Assembly: GCA_947305775.1 (NCBI GenBank)
Contig: CAMZEN010000001.1
Location: 67,852-127,061, forward strand
Origin: an uncultured Verrucomicrobiota bacterium
GTDB taxonomy: Bacteria; Verrucomicrobiota; Kiritimatiellia; RFP12; UBA1067
Reading direction: 5' to 3'
DNA: 59,210 bases
Below are positions 43,464 through 52,603 of this stretch, in pieces. The translations under genes and the position numbers were made by a program. Every line of letters begins with the position of its first letter. Position 1 is the first letter of the stretch. The notes under the pieces are model-generated. The model was not told where the DNA came from. It saw only the letters and a program-made list of their open reading frames with translations, and did no database searches.

Positions 43464-44465
43464 ATGGCATCATCAGTGGCAGAAAGCGTTAAACGTGTTA
43501 AACATGCGGTGTATGCGTTTTTCAGCAGGCTCGCCGTCCGGCGGGAAGCCTCGCGCGCGTTCCGCTACGACCGTGAACAGTTCATGAAGAACGCTGGAGC
43601 GCTGCATCTGGACCGCAAGGCCGCCGCCCGCGCAGAGATCGTCATGGGCTACCATGTTCTCGAAAAGGGCCTGACAATGCCGCGGCGTCGGCTTGGCTTC
43701 GGCAAGGGCGCGGTCGTGCGCTTGATGGGCCTCGTCGACTCCTTTGAACGGCGATTTGGCGCGGATCCGCAGGTTGAGCACGCAGTCGGCGTCCTAAGAT
43801 CTTATCGCGAGCTGCACCGCGAATGGCCGGAACCGATGCCGCGACTTGACGCGTTCCTTGCTGCGCGGCCAAACGTTTCTGCCGCGCTTGAGCCTCATGT
43901 TAAACGCGCCGAGTTCTTCGCCGCCAAGGATGCGCCGTTCCCGGAATTCGCGGCATCTCGGCATGTGGTCCGGCACTTTGCGGGGCCTGTCCCCCGCGAG
44001 ACGATAGAGGCCGCCGTTGCGCTTGCGACGACCGCGCCGAGCGCATGCAACCGCCAGCACGCGAGAGTCCACGTGGTGGACGACCACGCGCTGAGGGACA
44101 GGCTCTTCGCCGCCCAGGGCGGCACCCGCGGATTCGGCTCTGACGCAGATAAGGTCATAGTGGTGACTTCTGATCTATCTGCAGTCCGCTGGGGATGGGA
44201 GCGTCACGACTGCTATGTGAACGGCGGCATTTTCGTTATGAACCTCTGCTACGCTCTGCACTACTTCGGCGTCGCCCACTGCATTCTCCACTGGAGCGTG
44301 TCGCCCGAGGTCGATCGCGCGGCTCACGACTTCCTGGGCATTCCGCCTAACGAGGCGATCGTCCAGGTGATAGCCTGCGGACTGCCGCCAGAGGAGTTCG
44401 ACGTCGCTGCGTCGCCGCGCCTTGCGGCGTCCGATGTCTTGACTTGGCACGGAGACGGGAAATGA
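43464..44465 (+). CDS. Nitroreductase-family protein with N-terminal extension
   Basis: Residues about 165-333 form an FMN-dependent nitroreductase-like domain (SRHVVRHFAGPVPRETIEAA, TTAPSACNRQ with the FMN-binding Ser/Asn/Arg, MNLCYALHYFGVAHC, then EAIVQVIACGLP). Residues 1-160 are a helical extension with conserved-looking EKGLTMPRRRLGFGKG. Nitroreductase-like proteins recur in polysaccharide loci next to pyruvyltransferases, where their role is undefined. The next gene is a pyruvyltransferase whose start overlaps this stop (ATGA). Redox activity on a sugar or lipid carrier is speculation. Confidence 0.82.
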   Translation: MASSVAESVKRVKHAVYAFFSRLAVRREASRAFRYDREQFMKNAGALHLDRKAAARAEIVMGYHVLEKGLTMPRRRLGFGKGAVVRLMGLVDSFERRFGADPQVEHAVGVLRSYRELHREWPEPMPRLDAFLAARPNVSAALEPHVKRAEFFAAKDAPFPEFAASRHVVRHFAGPVPRETIEAAVALATTAPSACNRQHARVHVVDDHALRDRLFAAQGGTRGFGSDADKVIVVTSDLSAVRWGWERHDCYVNGGIFVMNLCYALHYFGVAHCILHWSVSPEVDRAAHDFLGIPPNEAIVQVIACGLPPEEFDVAASPRLAASDVLTWHGDGK

Positions 44466-46435
44466 AGATACTTCTAGGAGGAATACCGCTTGGATGCGAC
44501 AACATCGGCGACGAGGCGATAATAGCCGGCGTCGTCAAGATGATGAAGGAGTCCGTCCCTGGAGTGGAACTGACCGTCGCGACGGCGGACCCCGCCACGG
44601 CGCAGCTTCTCGGCGTGGAGGTTGTGCCGCCATTCGGCTTCGCGGGGTGCGGGCTTGGTGGCTTCGCGGACGTCGTCCGTCGGCATGATGCATATGTATG
44701 GTGCGGCGCGACGGGCCTTTCGGACTATCCGCACACGGCGCTAGGCCTCATTGAAATTGCGCAGAAGGCGGGCGTGCCGACCTACATATGGGGCGTAGGA
44801 ATGGACGACGAGCTCAACCCGGTGTTCTTCAAGGCGCACGGCAAGAGACGCATGGCGCTTTCGGCTTTCGGGCTTGTGGGATGGTATGAACGCAGGCTCA
44901 GAAGAAAGCTTGCGAAACGGATCTCAGAGCTTCTGCCGCGCTGCAATGGCGTTTGGCTTCGCGATCCGCAGAGTGCCGCGATGCTTGCGGATACGGGCTT
45001 CCCAGGGGCTGGCTTGGCTGCGGATACTGCCATCCTGCTCGCTCCCCCAGGCGGCCCGGCCAAGCGATCTGGCGAAGCCGGCAAGAAGCCGTCGCTCGGT
45101 CTTTGCATCTCCACTCAGCGGCAGGTCGCCGACCTTGCCGGACTCAAGGGCCTTATCGATGCCGTCCGTGCGTCTGGCGCAAACGTCGTCGGCATTCCGA
45201 TGAATCCCAAGACCGACCGCGCTCTTCTAGTCGGACTTGGCGTGGAATGCATTCCGGGCGCTACGCCCGAGGCTGTCATGGAGGCGGCGGCAGGATGCGA
45301 TGTCGTCCTTTCGAGCCGCCTTCACCTGCTCATACTTGCGGCAAACGTCGGCACACTTGGCCTTGGCATAGCCCGTGGTTCGAAGTTGGCCAATTGGCTC
45401 TCCAACTTCGGCGGCACTGTTGAGGGCAGCGTCTACGACTGCGACTGGAACAAGGTTACTGGTCACGTCCTTGCCGCGCTAAAGGATCGCGGCGATTGGG
45501 ATTCTGTGCGCGACAAGGCTTATGCCGCGTTGAGGTCCCGACTGGAACTTGCGCGCGCGGAATTGGCGGCGCGGCTTAACGGCGAGGCGCCGAAAGGCTG
45601 GCCGCGCATAAGCGTGCTGGTCAGGGCCCGCAACGACGAAGCGCTTGTCGGCAAGACGCTTTCGGGAATATTTTCGCAATGGCCTCGTCCGTTTGAGGTG
45701 ATAGTGTGCGACGACGATTCAAGCGACCGCACACGTGAAATCGCGGCAAGATTCCCTGTCCGGTTCGTGGAAAGGCCTTCCGGCCCTTACAAGCCGGGCC
45801 GGACGCTGAACATGCTTGTTCGGGAAGCGAAGGGCGACATTGTCGTGTTCAACAACTCCGACGCGGTTCCGTGCGATTCGCATTGGCTGGAATCGCTGGT
45901 GCGTCCGCTTCTGGACGAAAGGCATGCCTTTGCTTTTGCGAATCAGCTGCCCCGTCCCGATGCGACGATGCTCGTCAGGAAAGACTCCGAGCGTGCTTTT
46001 GGCGACGGCAAGGTGCAGGCGACATGGAAGTTCTTCTTCTCGCTTGCGAGTTCCGCGACATGGCGGCAGAACCTTATCGATGTTCCGTTTGACGAAGCGA
46101 TACAGTATTCCGAGGATGTCGAGTGGGCGTGGCGCAATTCCCGCCGCGAGAAAGAGCCGATAAGGATTGTCTATTGCCCCGGCTCGCGTGCCGAGCATTC
46201 GCACAACTACACCGTCCGCGAGCTCGCCAAGCGCTTCCGCGGCGAGGGTGCCGCGGACAGGATCATCTTCGGCGACAGACCTTCGCTTCTGCGCGAGATT
46301 GCGGGCGCGGCGCGAGAAACCCTGCGCGATTGGGCGTATCTGATGTCGCGGCCTCGCGGATGGTGCGAAATGCCGACGGCTCCGATCCGCCGTCTTGTGC
46401 AGAGGGTTTCACATTGGAGGGGGACGCGTCAATGA
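44462..46435 (+). CDS. Polysaccharide pyruvyltransferase - GT2 fusion
   Basis: ATG 44462 gives a 657-residue protein. Residues 1-370 match the CsaB-type pyruvyltransferase family (GCDNIGDEAIIAGVVKMM near the start, IWGVGMDD, then SRLHLLILAANVG near the end of the domain), which adds a ketal pyruvate from phosphoenolpyruvate to a sugar. Residues about 385-640 form a GT2 glycosyltransferase (ISVLVRARNDEALVGKTLSG, CDDDSSDRTREIAA, NSDAVPCDSHW, EDVEWAWR). The fusion suggests that sugar transfer and pyruvylation are coupled. It overlaps the nitroreductase upstream and the GT4 gene downstream by 4 bp each. Pyruvate would add negative charge to the polymer. Confidence 0.88.
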   Translation: MKILLGGIPLGCDNIGDEAIIAGVVKMMKESVPGVELTVATADPATAQLLGVEVVPPFGFAGCGLGGFADVVRRHDAYVWCGATGLSDYPHTALGLIEIAQKAGVPTYIWGVGMDDELNPVFFKAHGKRRMALSAFGLVGWYERRLRRKLAKRISELLPRCNGVWLRDPQSAAMLADTGFPGAGLAADTAILLAPPGGPAKRSGEAGKKPSLGLCISTQRQVADLAGLKGLIDAVRASGANVVGIPMNPKTDRALLVGLGVECIPGATPEAVMEAAAGCDVVLSSRLHLLILAANVGTLGLGIARGSKLANWLSNFGGTVEGSVYDCDWNKVTGHVLAALKDRGDWDSVRDKAYAALRSRLELARAELAARLNGEAPKGWPRISVLVRARNDEALVGKTLSGIFSQWPRPFEVIVCDDDSSDRTREIAARFPVRFVERPSGPYKPGRTLNMLVREAKGDIVVFNNSDAVPCDSHWLESLVRPLLDERHAFAFANQLPRPDATMLVRKDSERAFGDGKVQATWKFFFSLASSATWRQNLIDVPFDEAIQYSEDVEWAWRNSRREKEPIRIVYCPGSRAEHSHNYTVRELAKRFRGEGAADRIIFGDRPSLLREIAGAARETLRDWAYLMSRPRGWCEMPTAPIRRLVQRVSHWRGTRQ

Positions 46436-47379
46436 GGATTCTTGTATACCTTGAGAGATCTGACATTCGGGGCGGAATAGAGATTTTCGCCGAGCGGCAC
46501 ATCGAAAGTCTGAAGGCCGAGGGTCATGAAGTCGAGGTTGCGACGGCGTTTGACGCTGTCCGGCCGCTGGCCGATTCGTTTGACGAGATAGTCGTGCACA
46601 AGTGCTCCGATGTAAAGACTCTTGCCTTGTTCCCGCCGGAGAAGACGGTCTACTATGTTCACGACCACGAGCCCATCTGCCCTAGGACATATGCCTACAC
46701 GCCTCTTGGTAACAACTGCGCCAGGTCCGGCGGATTCCTGCCGTGCATATTCTGCGCACCGGCGTGCCGCGCCTGGAAGGCGGCGCTCAGGCGCGTGTTC
46801 GCGCAGGGCAGGCGCAAGCGCATAATGGCGCGCTTCAAGAAGATCGTGGTGATCTCTGATTTCATGAAGTCGCGTCTAGTCATCAACGGAATTGACGCGG
46901 CGAAAGTCGAGGTCAAGCCGCCGGTGATCGACAAGCGGCTGCTCTCGACTTGCGATTCGCAGCTGCCGGTTCCTTCTGTGGACATCCTCTTTGCGGGGCA
47001 GCTTATCCGCGGGAAGGGCGTGCAGCTGCTTCTCCAGGCGATGGCGCTCATGAAATCGCCGCGCACGCTTGACATAGTCGGCACGGGCAACATGGAGCCT
47101 AAGCTCAAGGCCCTTGCCGCTGACCTTGGCCTGACGGGGCGCGTCCGCTTCAACGGCTTTCAGCGCAACCCGCAGGAGTGGATGCGCCGCGCAAATTGCG
47201 TTGTAGTGCCGAGCTTCTGGCAGGAACCATACGGACTCGTCGCCGCCGAGGCGGTCGCGCTTGGCCGGCCTGTCGTGGCGTTTGCGATAGGCGGTCTTCC
47301 CGAAGCCTGCGGCGGCAAGGCGACGCTTGTGCCGCCGGGCGACGTCAAGGCGCTCGCGGAGGCATTGGAGAAAACATGA
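46432..47379 (+). CDS. GT4 family glycosyltransferase with Cys-rich insert
   Basis: ATG 46432 overlaps the previous TGA, with GGAGG 11 bp upstream. The 315-residue GT-B protein begins MRILVYLERSDIRGGIEIF and has ILFAGQLIRGKGVQLLL and PSFWQEPYGLVAAEAVALG (donor-site E-x7-E). An insert at about 80-120 is rich in Cys (CPRTYAYTPLGNNC, then CIFCAPAC), a pattern found in some GT4 enzymes and possibly a zinc or structural site. It is shorter than usual at the C-terminus but complete. It is followed by an overlapping hydrolase gene (ATGA). Confidence 0.88.
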   Translation: MRILVYLERSDIRGGIEIFAERHIESLKAEGHEVEVATAFDAVRPLADSFDEIVVHKCSDVKTLALFPPEKTVYYVHDHEPICPRTYAYTPLGNNCARSGGFLPCIFCAPACRAWKAALRRVFAQGRRKRIMARFKKIVVISDFMKSRLVINGIDAAKVEVKPPVIDKRLLSTCDSQLPVPSVDILFAGQLIRGKGVQLLLQAMALMKSPRTLDIVGTGNMEPKLKALAADLGLTGRVRFNGFQRNPQEWMRRANCVVVPSFWQEPYGLVAAEAVALGRPVVAFAIGGLPEACGGKATLVPPGDVKALAEALEKT

Positions 47380-48515
47380 AAAACGATGTCGTAAAGGTAT
47401 TTGTCTTTGTCGATGCGCTTGGCTGGGAACAGACCGAGCGTTACGACTTTCTGCGCGACCTGCTGCCGAATCGCCGCAGGATTGAAATGCAGTTCGGCTA
47501 TAGCTGCACGGCGATCCCGACGATTCTCACGGGTAAGCGCCCCGACGAGCACGGACATCTCGCGTTCTACGACTACGCGCCTGCGAAAAGTCCGTTCAAG
47601 AAGATGCGTTTCCTCGCGCCGCTTCTCAAGCCGCGTTCGTTCTGGAATCGCGGCCGAATACGTCACCAGCTCTCGAAGCTCATAAAGAAGCTCTACGGCT
47701 TCACCGGATACTTCCAGCTCTACGGCGTCCCGGTAGAACGCCTTCCGAAGCTCGACTACTGCGAAAAGACCGACCTGTTCGTGCCGCACGGCCTCGCGCC
47801 CGTCAAGAACCTTGCGGACGTGTGGACCGCGCAAGGCTTCAAGTACCACATCTCCAACTGGAGGCTTTCTGAGGACGAGAACTTCCGCGTGGCGAGGGAG
47901 CTTTTCCGCAAAGGCGAAGTGGACCGCGCGTTTGTGTATTCCGCGGCGTTTGACGCGCTGCAGCACGATAACGTAGGTCGCGATGAAATACTGAGGCCAA
48001 AGGTAGACAGATATGCCGACACCATCCGCTCCCTTCATGCCGCGCTCGTGGAAGGGGGCCGTCCGTTTGAGTTGACGGTCTTTTCGGACCATGGCATGAC
48101 GCCTCTTCGCGGGACGGTCGATGCGCCCGCGGCGCTTGCCGGGACGGGCCTTGTCTGGGGCGAGGACTATGCAAGTGCGATCGATTCGACGATGGCGCGC
48201 TTTTGGTGGCTGAAGCCCGAGGCAAAGGAGAAGGTTCGCAAGGCGTTCGCCTCTTTCCCCGGACGGTGGCTCGACGACGAGGAGATGCGCCGCTATGGAA
48301 TCTTTCGCGAAGACCGCAAGTTCGGCGACGATATCTTCCTTGCGGATGCGGGCGTGCAGTTTTGTCCGAGCGACATGGGCGTAAAGCCGCTGAACGGCAT
48401 GCACGGGTTTGATCCGGCGGACAAGGATTCTTGCGCCGCATGGCTTTCGACCGTTCCCGTGCCCGACTCGGTTTCGCGTGTATGCGACTACTTTTCCGTG
48501 ATGACCTCCGCGTAG
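47376..48515 (+). CDS. Alkaline-phosphatase-superfamily hydrolase
   Basis: ATG 47376 overlaps the upstream stop (ATGA), giving 379 residues. It has the superfamily's metal and nucleophile pattern: VFVDALGWEQ (first metal Asp), GYSCTAIPTILTGKRPDEHG (Ser/Thr nucleophile region), LTVFSDHGM (Asp-His) and NGMHGFDP (last His). The family includes phosphodiesterases, phosphonate hydrolases and phosphoethanolamine or glycerol-phosphate transferases. No signal peptide is visible, so it probably acts in the cytoplasm. In this cluster it could process a phosphorylated sugar intermediate; substrate unknown. Confidence 0.8.
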   Translation: MKNDVVKVFVFVDALGWEQTERYDFLRDLLPNRRRIEMQFGYSCTAIPTILTGKRPDEHGHLAFYDYAPAKSPFKKMRFLAPLLKPRSFWNRGRIRHQLSKLIKKLYGFTGYFQLYGVPVERLPKLDYCEKTDLFVPHGLAPVKNLADVWTAQGFKYHISNWRLSEDENFRVARELFRKGEVDRAFVYSAAFDALQHDNVGRDEILRPKVDRYADTIRSLHAALVEGGRPFELTVFSDHGMTPLRGTVDAPAALAGTGLVWGEDYASAIDSTMARFWWLKPEAKEKVRKAFASFPGRWLDDEEMRRYGIFREDRKFGDDIFLADAGVQFCPSDMGVKPLNGMHGFDPADKDSCAAWLSTVPVPDSVSRVCDYFSVMTSA

Positions 48516-48539
48516 TCACTTATGCGGGCGCGAAAAATA

Positions 48540-48548
48540 TGCTATAAT
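48540..48548 (+). promoter_or_regulatory. TGC-TATAAT promoter before the YitT-type gene
   Basis: TGC at 48540-48542 (t-g-c) with TATAAT at 48543-48548. Predicted start near 48555, about 14 nt before ATG 48569. No convincing -35 box. Confidence 0.6.
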
Positions 48549-48568
48549 TCAAACACAACACACAAAAA

Positions 48569-49501
48569 ATGTCAGCGATAACCAGATTTCTAGGAGCAAA
48601 GGAACGGGAGACGATGGCCAGGGTCGTTGTGCTTACGGCCGCCTCGTTCCTTATGGCCCTGAACTACCGTACGTTCGTCGAGTGGGGTGGGCTTTATCCG
48701 GCGGGCGCGGCAGGGCTTTCGCTCCTTGTGCAGCGTGTCGTTCAGCTGTTTCTGGATATGTCCGGCATACACTGGACCGTTCCGTTCTCGCTCGTGAACC
48801 TTACCCTGAATGCCGTGCCGGTCTGGATAGGCTTCAAGTTTATTGGCAAGCGGTTCACGCTGTGGTCCGTGTTCGTGATTGTCCTCACCGCCGTCTTCAC
48901 CGACGTTCTTCCCGCCGAGCGGCTAACATCGTTCATCTCCGATGGCGATCTGATGCGCCTTAAGACCGATCCGTTCGTCACCAGCCTTTTCGGCGGAATA
49001 GTGTTCGGCTTTGCGATGTCGCTTTGCCTTAGGTGGAACGCCACGACGGGCGGCACCGACTTCATCGCGATCTACCTTTCGGAGAAGAAGGGCCGTGAGA
49101 CGTGGAACCTTATCCTCGGCCTGAACGCGGTGATCCTGCTTTGCGCGGGCTTTGTGTTCGGCTGGTCGGGTGCGCTATACTCGATCATATACCAGTTCGT
49201 CACCACGCAGGTTGTGCACCTGATGTACCGCACATACCAGTACCAGACGCTCGTCATAGTAACGGCAAAGCCCAAACGCATATGCGAGGCCATATATCGG
49301 CTCAGCCACCATGGCGCGACTGTTATAGGCGCGAAGGGCAGCTTTACCGGAAATGAAACCAGCATAGTGTATTCGGTTGTTGCGGCCGACGACACTGCGC
49401 ACATCTATTCCCTGTGCAAGGGCATAGATCCTGATGCGTTCATAAACACCATCAGCACGTCGCGCGTAATCGGCCGCTTCTACATGCGCCCCCGCGAATG
49501 A
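48569..49501 (+). CDS. YitT-family membrane protein (DUF161 + DUF2179)
   Basis: Five to six hydrophobic helices with the YitT motifs GGLYPAGAAGLSLLVQ and RWNATTGGTDFIAIYLS, then a C-terminal soluble DUF2179 domain (LVIVTAKPKRICEAIY, GATVIGAKGSFTGNE, FINTISTSRVIGRFY). The family is widespread and its role is unclear; transport or a membrane receptor function is assumed. The C-terminal domain has a ferredoxin-like pattern seen in small-ligand regulators. No functional link to neighbours is evident. Confidence 0.88.
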   Translation: MSAITRFLGAKERETMARVVVLTAASFLMALNYRTFVEWGGLYPAGAAGLSLLVQRVVQLFLDMSGIHWTVPFSLVNLTLNAVPVWIGFKFIGKRFTLWSVFVIVLTAVFTDVLPAERLTSFISDGDLMRLKTDPFVTSLFGGIVFGFAMSLCLRWNATTGGTDFIAIYLSEKKGRETWNLILGLNAVILLCAGFVFGWSGALYSIIYQFVTTQVVHLMYRTYQYQTLVIVTAKPKRICEAIYRLSHHGATVIGAKGSFTGNETSIVYSVVAADDTAHIYSLCKGIDPDAFINTISTSRVIGRFYMRPRE

Positions 49502-49561
49502 AAGTCCGCGAAAGTCCCTAATTCGCACGTGGCAAATCAAATAGAGGCATAGAGAAAAGAA

Positions 49562-50446
49562 ATGAAGAAGGCAATTGTCAACGGACAGGAAATCTCGGGC
49601 GAAGCGGTGGGCTTCGAGCTCGACAGGTTGGTCAGGTTCTACATGAGCCATGGCATGACGATGGCGGAGGTGAAGAAAAACCTGCCTAAGCTTGAGGAAA
49701 AGGCCCTTGAACAGGCGATCGGAGCCAAGCTCCTTCTGGGCCGCGCCTCGCAGATCGAGCTGCCCGTCACTTCGGCCGACATCGACGCCGAGGTTCAGAA
49801 GGTCGTCATGCAGGTCGGCGGCGAGGAAAACTACAAGAAGGCCCTTGCCGCCCAGCATATCACCGAGGCCGAATTCCGCAAGGAGCTTGAGAAGGGCGCT
49901 CGCGTCAACATGCTCGTCAACCAGGCTTGCGCTCACGTTCCGGACCCCACTGAAGAAGAGGTTGCCGCGTTTTATGAGGCGCACAAGGCGGAGTATGTCG
50001 AAGAGCCCAAGGTGCTTTGCCAGCACATACTCGTAAAGTCTTCCAAGGACGACAGCCCCGAGACCAAAAGCGCGGCGTTCGAGAAGATTCGCGCCATTCG
50101 CGAGCGCATCGTCTCCGGCGGCGACTTTGCAGCCGAGGCCAAGGCCCACTCCGATTGCCCGTCGGGACATGAGGGCGGTTCTCTTGGCTGGTTCGGACGC
50201 GGCATGATGGTGCCCGAGTTCGACAAGGCGGCTTTCGAGATGAAAAAGGGCGATGTCTCCGACATCGTCACCACCCAGTTCGGCTACCACATCATCTACA
50301 AGGCGGACGAAAAGGGCGGCGGTTCGCAGACGCTCGTCGATGTGCACGACAAGATCAAGGATCTGCTCCGTCACGAGGCTCGCGGCCGCGCAATGGACGC
50401 ATTCGTCGCGGAACTTCGCGCAAGCGCCACGATAGAGTACAAATAG
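49562..50446 (+). CDS. Parvulin-type (PpiC) peptidyl-prolyl isomerase without signal peptide
   Basis: The C-terminal PpiC domain (about 150-255) is clear: LCQHILVKSS, AHSDCPSGHEGGSLGWFGRG, VPEFDKAAFEM and QFGYHIIYK. The N-terminal 140 residues are helical, like the SurA/PrsA chaperone region. The protein starts MKKAIVNGQEISGEAVGFEL with no hydrophobic export signal, which is unusual for a SurA/PrsA-like protein and suggests a cytoplasmic foldase. The 60-bp gap upstream shows no obvious strong promoter. Confidence 0.9.
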   Translation: MKKAIVNGQEISGEAVGFELDRLVRFYMSHGMTMAEVKKNLPKLEEKALEQAIGAKLLLGRASQIELPVTSADIDAEVQKVVMQVGGEENYKKALAAQHITEAEFRKELEKGARVNMLVNQACAHVPDPTEEEVAAFYEAHKAEYVEEPKVLCQHILVKSSKDDSPETKSAAFEKIRAIRERIVSGGDFAAEAKAHSDCPSGHEGGSLGWFGRGMMVPEFDKAAFEMKKGDVSDIVTTQFGYHIIYKADEKGGGSQTLVDVHDKIKDLLRHEARGRAMDAFVAELRASATIEYK

Positions 50447-50475
50447 TCCGTTTGGGAACGTCTGCTTGATGTGAT

Positions 50476-50916
50476 ATGGCAAACGAAGAACTTAAGGAAT
50501 ACGAACTTGCCGGCATAGAGACGATCGCCCGCGGCGTTTGCGTTGTGGACGGTCGGATTCTCCTCTGCAAGGCGAAGGGCGGCCGCACCACATATCTGCC
50601 TGGCGGCCATATAGAGTTTGGCGAGACCGGCCGCGAAGCCCTCGTCCGCGAAATGCTTGAAGAGACGGGCGTAGCCGCCAGCACTGGGCGATTCCTCGGC
50701 GTCGTCGAGAACAAGTTTCTCCAGCACGGCAAGCCTCATGCCGAGATAAACCTCGTCTATGCGATGTCCGTCGCCGTTGAACCGGCAGCCGTGCACGCCA
50801 AGGAGGACTGGATCGAGTTCGAGTGGGTGCCGCTCGTCGACCTTCGCGCGGCGAATCTTCTGCCCGAGGCGTTCAACGCGCTTGCCGACGACCCCGAGGC
50901 GACATTCGCGCCGTGA
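50476..50916 (+). CDS. Nudix hydrolase
   Basis: A 146-residue protein with the complete Nudix box GHIEFGETGREALVREMLEE followed by TGV. The fold is MutT-like, so it cleaves nucleoside diphosphates linked to another group. Its stop is followed 1 bp later by the GTG of queH, so the two are likely co-transcribed. Substrate cannot be told. Confidence 0.9.
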   Translation: MANEELKEYELAGIETIARGVCVVDGRILLCKAKGGRTTYLPGGHIEFGETGREALVREMLEETGVAASTGRFLGVVENKFLQHGKPHAEINLVYAMSVAVEPAAVHAKEDWIEFEWVPLVDLRAANLLPEAFNALADDPEATFAP

Positions 50917-50917
50917 A

Positions 50918-51436
50918 GTGAAGGTGCTACTCCACAGCTGCTGCGGACCATGCGCGTCCGCCTGCATACCGCGTCTAAGGGAGCTTGGCCACGATGTGGC
51001 CATGTTCTATGCGAATTCCAACATCGACACCGAGACCGAGTTCGAGAAGCGGCGCGCCGCGGCGGAAACGCTCGCCAAGGCGGAAGGCGTGGAAATGGCA
51101 GCGGCGCCATATGACCACGAGGAATGGATGAGGGATGTTGCCTGCGGATATGAAGACGAGCCCGAGAAGGGCGCGAGGTGCGCAAGGTGCTTCAGGTACA
51201 ATCTCGCGAAGACGGCGGCTTACGCGCGCGAGCACGGCTTCGACGCCTTCACGACCTCGTTGACCGTGAGCCCGCATAAGGTAAGCGAGATGGTGTTTGC
51301 GGCGTCCGACGATCCGATGTTCCTCAAGGAGAACTTCAAGAAGCGAGAAGGCTTCAAAAGGAGCCTTGCCCGTACCGCGGAGCTTGGCCTGTATCGACAG
51401 TCATACTGCGGCTGCGAATTTTCCCGCCACGCCTAG
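50918..51436 (+). CDS. queH: Epoxyqueuosine reductase QueH
   Basis: The GTG start at 50918 gives a 172-residue protein, MKVLLHSCCGPCASACIP. The CCGPC motif, the second pair RCARCF and the final SYCGCEFS match QueH (DUF208), the iron-sulfur enzyme that makes the last step of queuosine in tRNA in bacteria lacking QueG. Residues 50-70 (FEKRRAAAETLAKAEGVEM) also fit the family. The next gene begins 12 bp later. Longer readings into the Nudix gene are not supported. Confidence 0.9.
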   Translation: MKVLLHSCCGPCASACIPRLRELGHDVAMFYANSNIDTETEFEKRRAAAETLAKAEGVEMAAAPYDHEEWMRDVACGYEDEPEKGARCARCFRYNLAKTAAYAREHGFDAFTTSLTVSPHKVSEMVFAASDDPMFLKENFKKREGFKRSLARTAELGLYRQSYCGCEFSRHA

Positions 51437-51448
51437 AGGTAAGCCTGC

Positions 51449-52603
51449 ATGTCCAACGGTAAGCTTAACGTAATTGCCGCCGGTTTAGGATGGGGCGTGC
51501 TTGAGCGTTATGGGGCCAACGCCATTGGAGGCATAGAGTTTCGCCCCAAGCCTAGCGTGTTCCCTGCTGTAACATGTGTTGCTCAGGCTTCGTTAAGGAC
51601 AGGTCTCATGCCGGCCGACCATGGGATTGTGTCTAACGGATTCTGGTTTGGCGATCTCCGAAAGCCGATGTTTTGGGAGCAATCCTCAAACCTTGTTAAG
51701 GGGCATCGTATCTGGGAAGACTTCCGCAATGGCGGCGGCAAGGTGGGCATGTTCTTTTTTCAGCAGTCGTTAGGCGAAAGCGTCGATGCAATAATATCGC
51801 CGGCTCCCATACACAAGCATGGCGGTGGAATGATAATGAGCTGCTACACGAAGCCGACGCATGCTGCCATAGAAATCGAGCGTCGCCTTGGGCGCTTTCC
51901 GCTATGGAGATACTGGGGGCCTCTTGCTTCGCCCAAGATCGGCCAGAGATGCATAGACTGGTTTGAGTCGATGATTGAGCTGTGCCCGGTCGATGTCGCA
52001 TATCTGTATCTTCCTACAATGGACTATGCCGCACAGAAGCAAGGCCCTGGTTCGTCTGCGGATGAGGCGGCATTCAAGGAGCTTTGCCGTCAGATCGGTC
52101 GGCTTTCCGCTTTTTGCGAAAAGCGCGGTTGGGAGATATGTGTCGCGGGCGACTATGGTATAACGCCCGTCACGCTCGATCCCGTCTGTCCCAATGTGCT
52201 TCTTCGCGAGAAGGGTTTCTTTGCCGTTCGGTCGGTCGTCGGAAGGACCTATCCAGACTTCTACCAGTCGACGGCATTCGCCATGTGCGACCACGAGTTT
52301 TGCGTGCTTCTTGGCGAGGAACGCGAACGCGCCGCCGAGGTGCTTCTTGCGACTGGCGACTATGAAGAGTCGTCCGATACCCGCGAACTTGCGGAACGCG
52401 GGCACCGCATACTGCTCGCGAAGCGAGGATCGTGGTGCGAATACAGGTGGTGGACGGATCGCCGTGAGGCGCCTGACTACGCGAGACATGTCGACATACA
52501 CAACAAGCCTGGCTTTGACCCTAAGGAGCTTTTCTTTTCAGGACGCGGCATTGTGAGAGGCAGTCACGGCAGAAGATGCGAGGTGGCTTATGGTGAAGCG
52601 TAA
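51449..52603 (+). CDS. Type I phosphodiesterase/nucleotide pyrophosphatase-like protein
   Basis: An alkaline-phosphatase-superfamily protein with the nucleophile region FPAVTCVAQASLRTGLMP, then ADHGIVSNGFWFGDL. The usual first metal Asp near the N-terminus is Ala (LNVIAAGLGWG), and the Asp-His of the family reads AGDYGI, so the metal site is degenerate by eye. The family branch resembles the phosphodiesterase found in ebo-type gene clusters (from memory). The stop overlaps the next gene by 14 bp, and that gene overlaps a methyltransferase, so the three products probably act together. No signal peptide. Confidence 0.75.
   Translation: MSNGKLNVIAAGLGWGVLERYGANAIGGIEFRPKPSVFPAVTCVAQASLRTGLMPADHGIVSNGFWFGDLRKPMFWEQSSNLVKGHRIWEDFRNGGGKVGMFFFQQSLGESVDAIISPAPIHKHGGGMIMSCYTKPTHAAIEIERRLGRFPLWRYWGPLASPKIGQRCIDWFESMIELCPVDVAYLYLPTMDYAAQKQGPGSSADEAAFKELCRQIGRLSAFCEKRGWEICVAGDYGITPVTLDPVCPNVLLREKGFFAVRSVVGRTYPDFYQSTAFAMCDHEFCVLLGEERERAAEVLLATGDYEESSDTRELAERGHRILLAKRGSWCEYRWWTDRREAPDYARHVDIHNKPGFDPKELFFSGRGIVRGSHGRRCEVAYGEA

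Noticed and set aside
47160..50482. Long minus-strand frames opposite the phosphatase-superfamily gene (47160-48404) and across the YitT-PpiC genes (49175-50482)
   Set aside because: No domain resemblance, and they run antisense across convincing genes.
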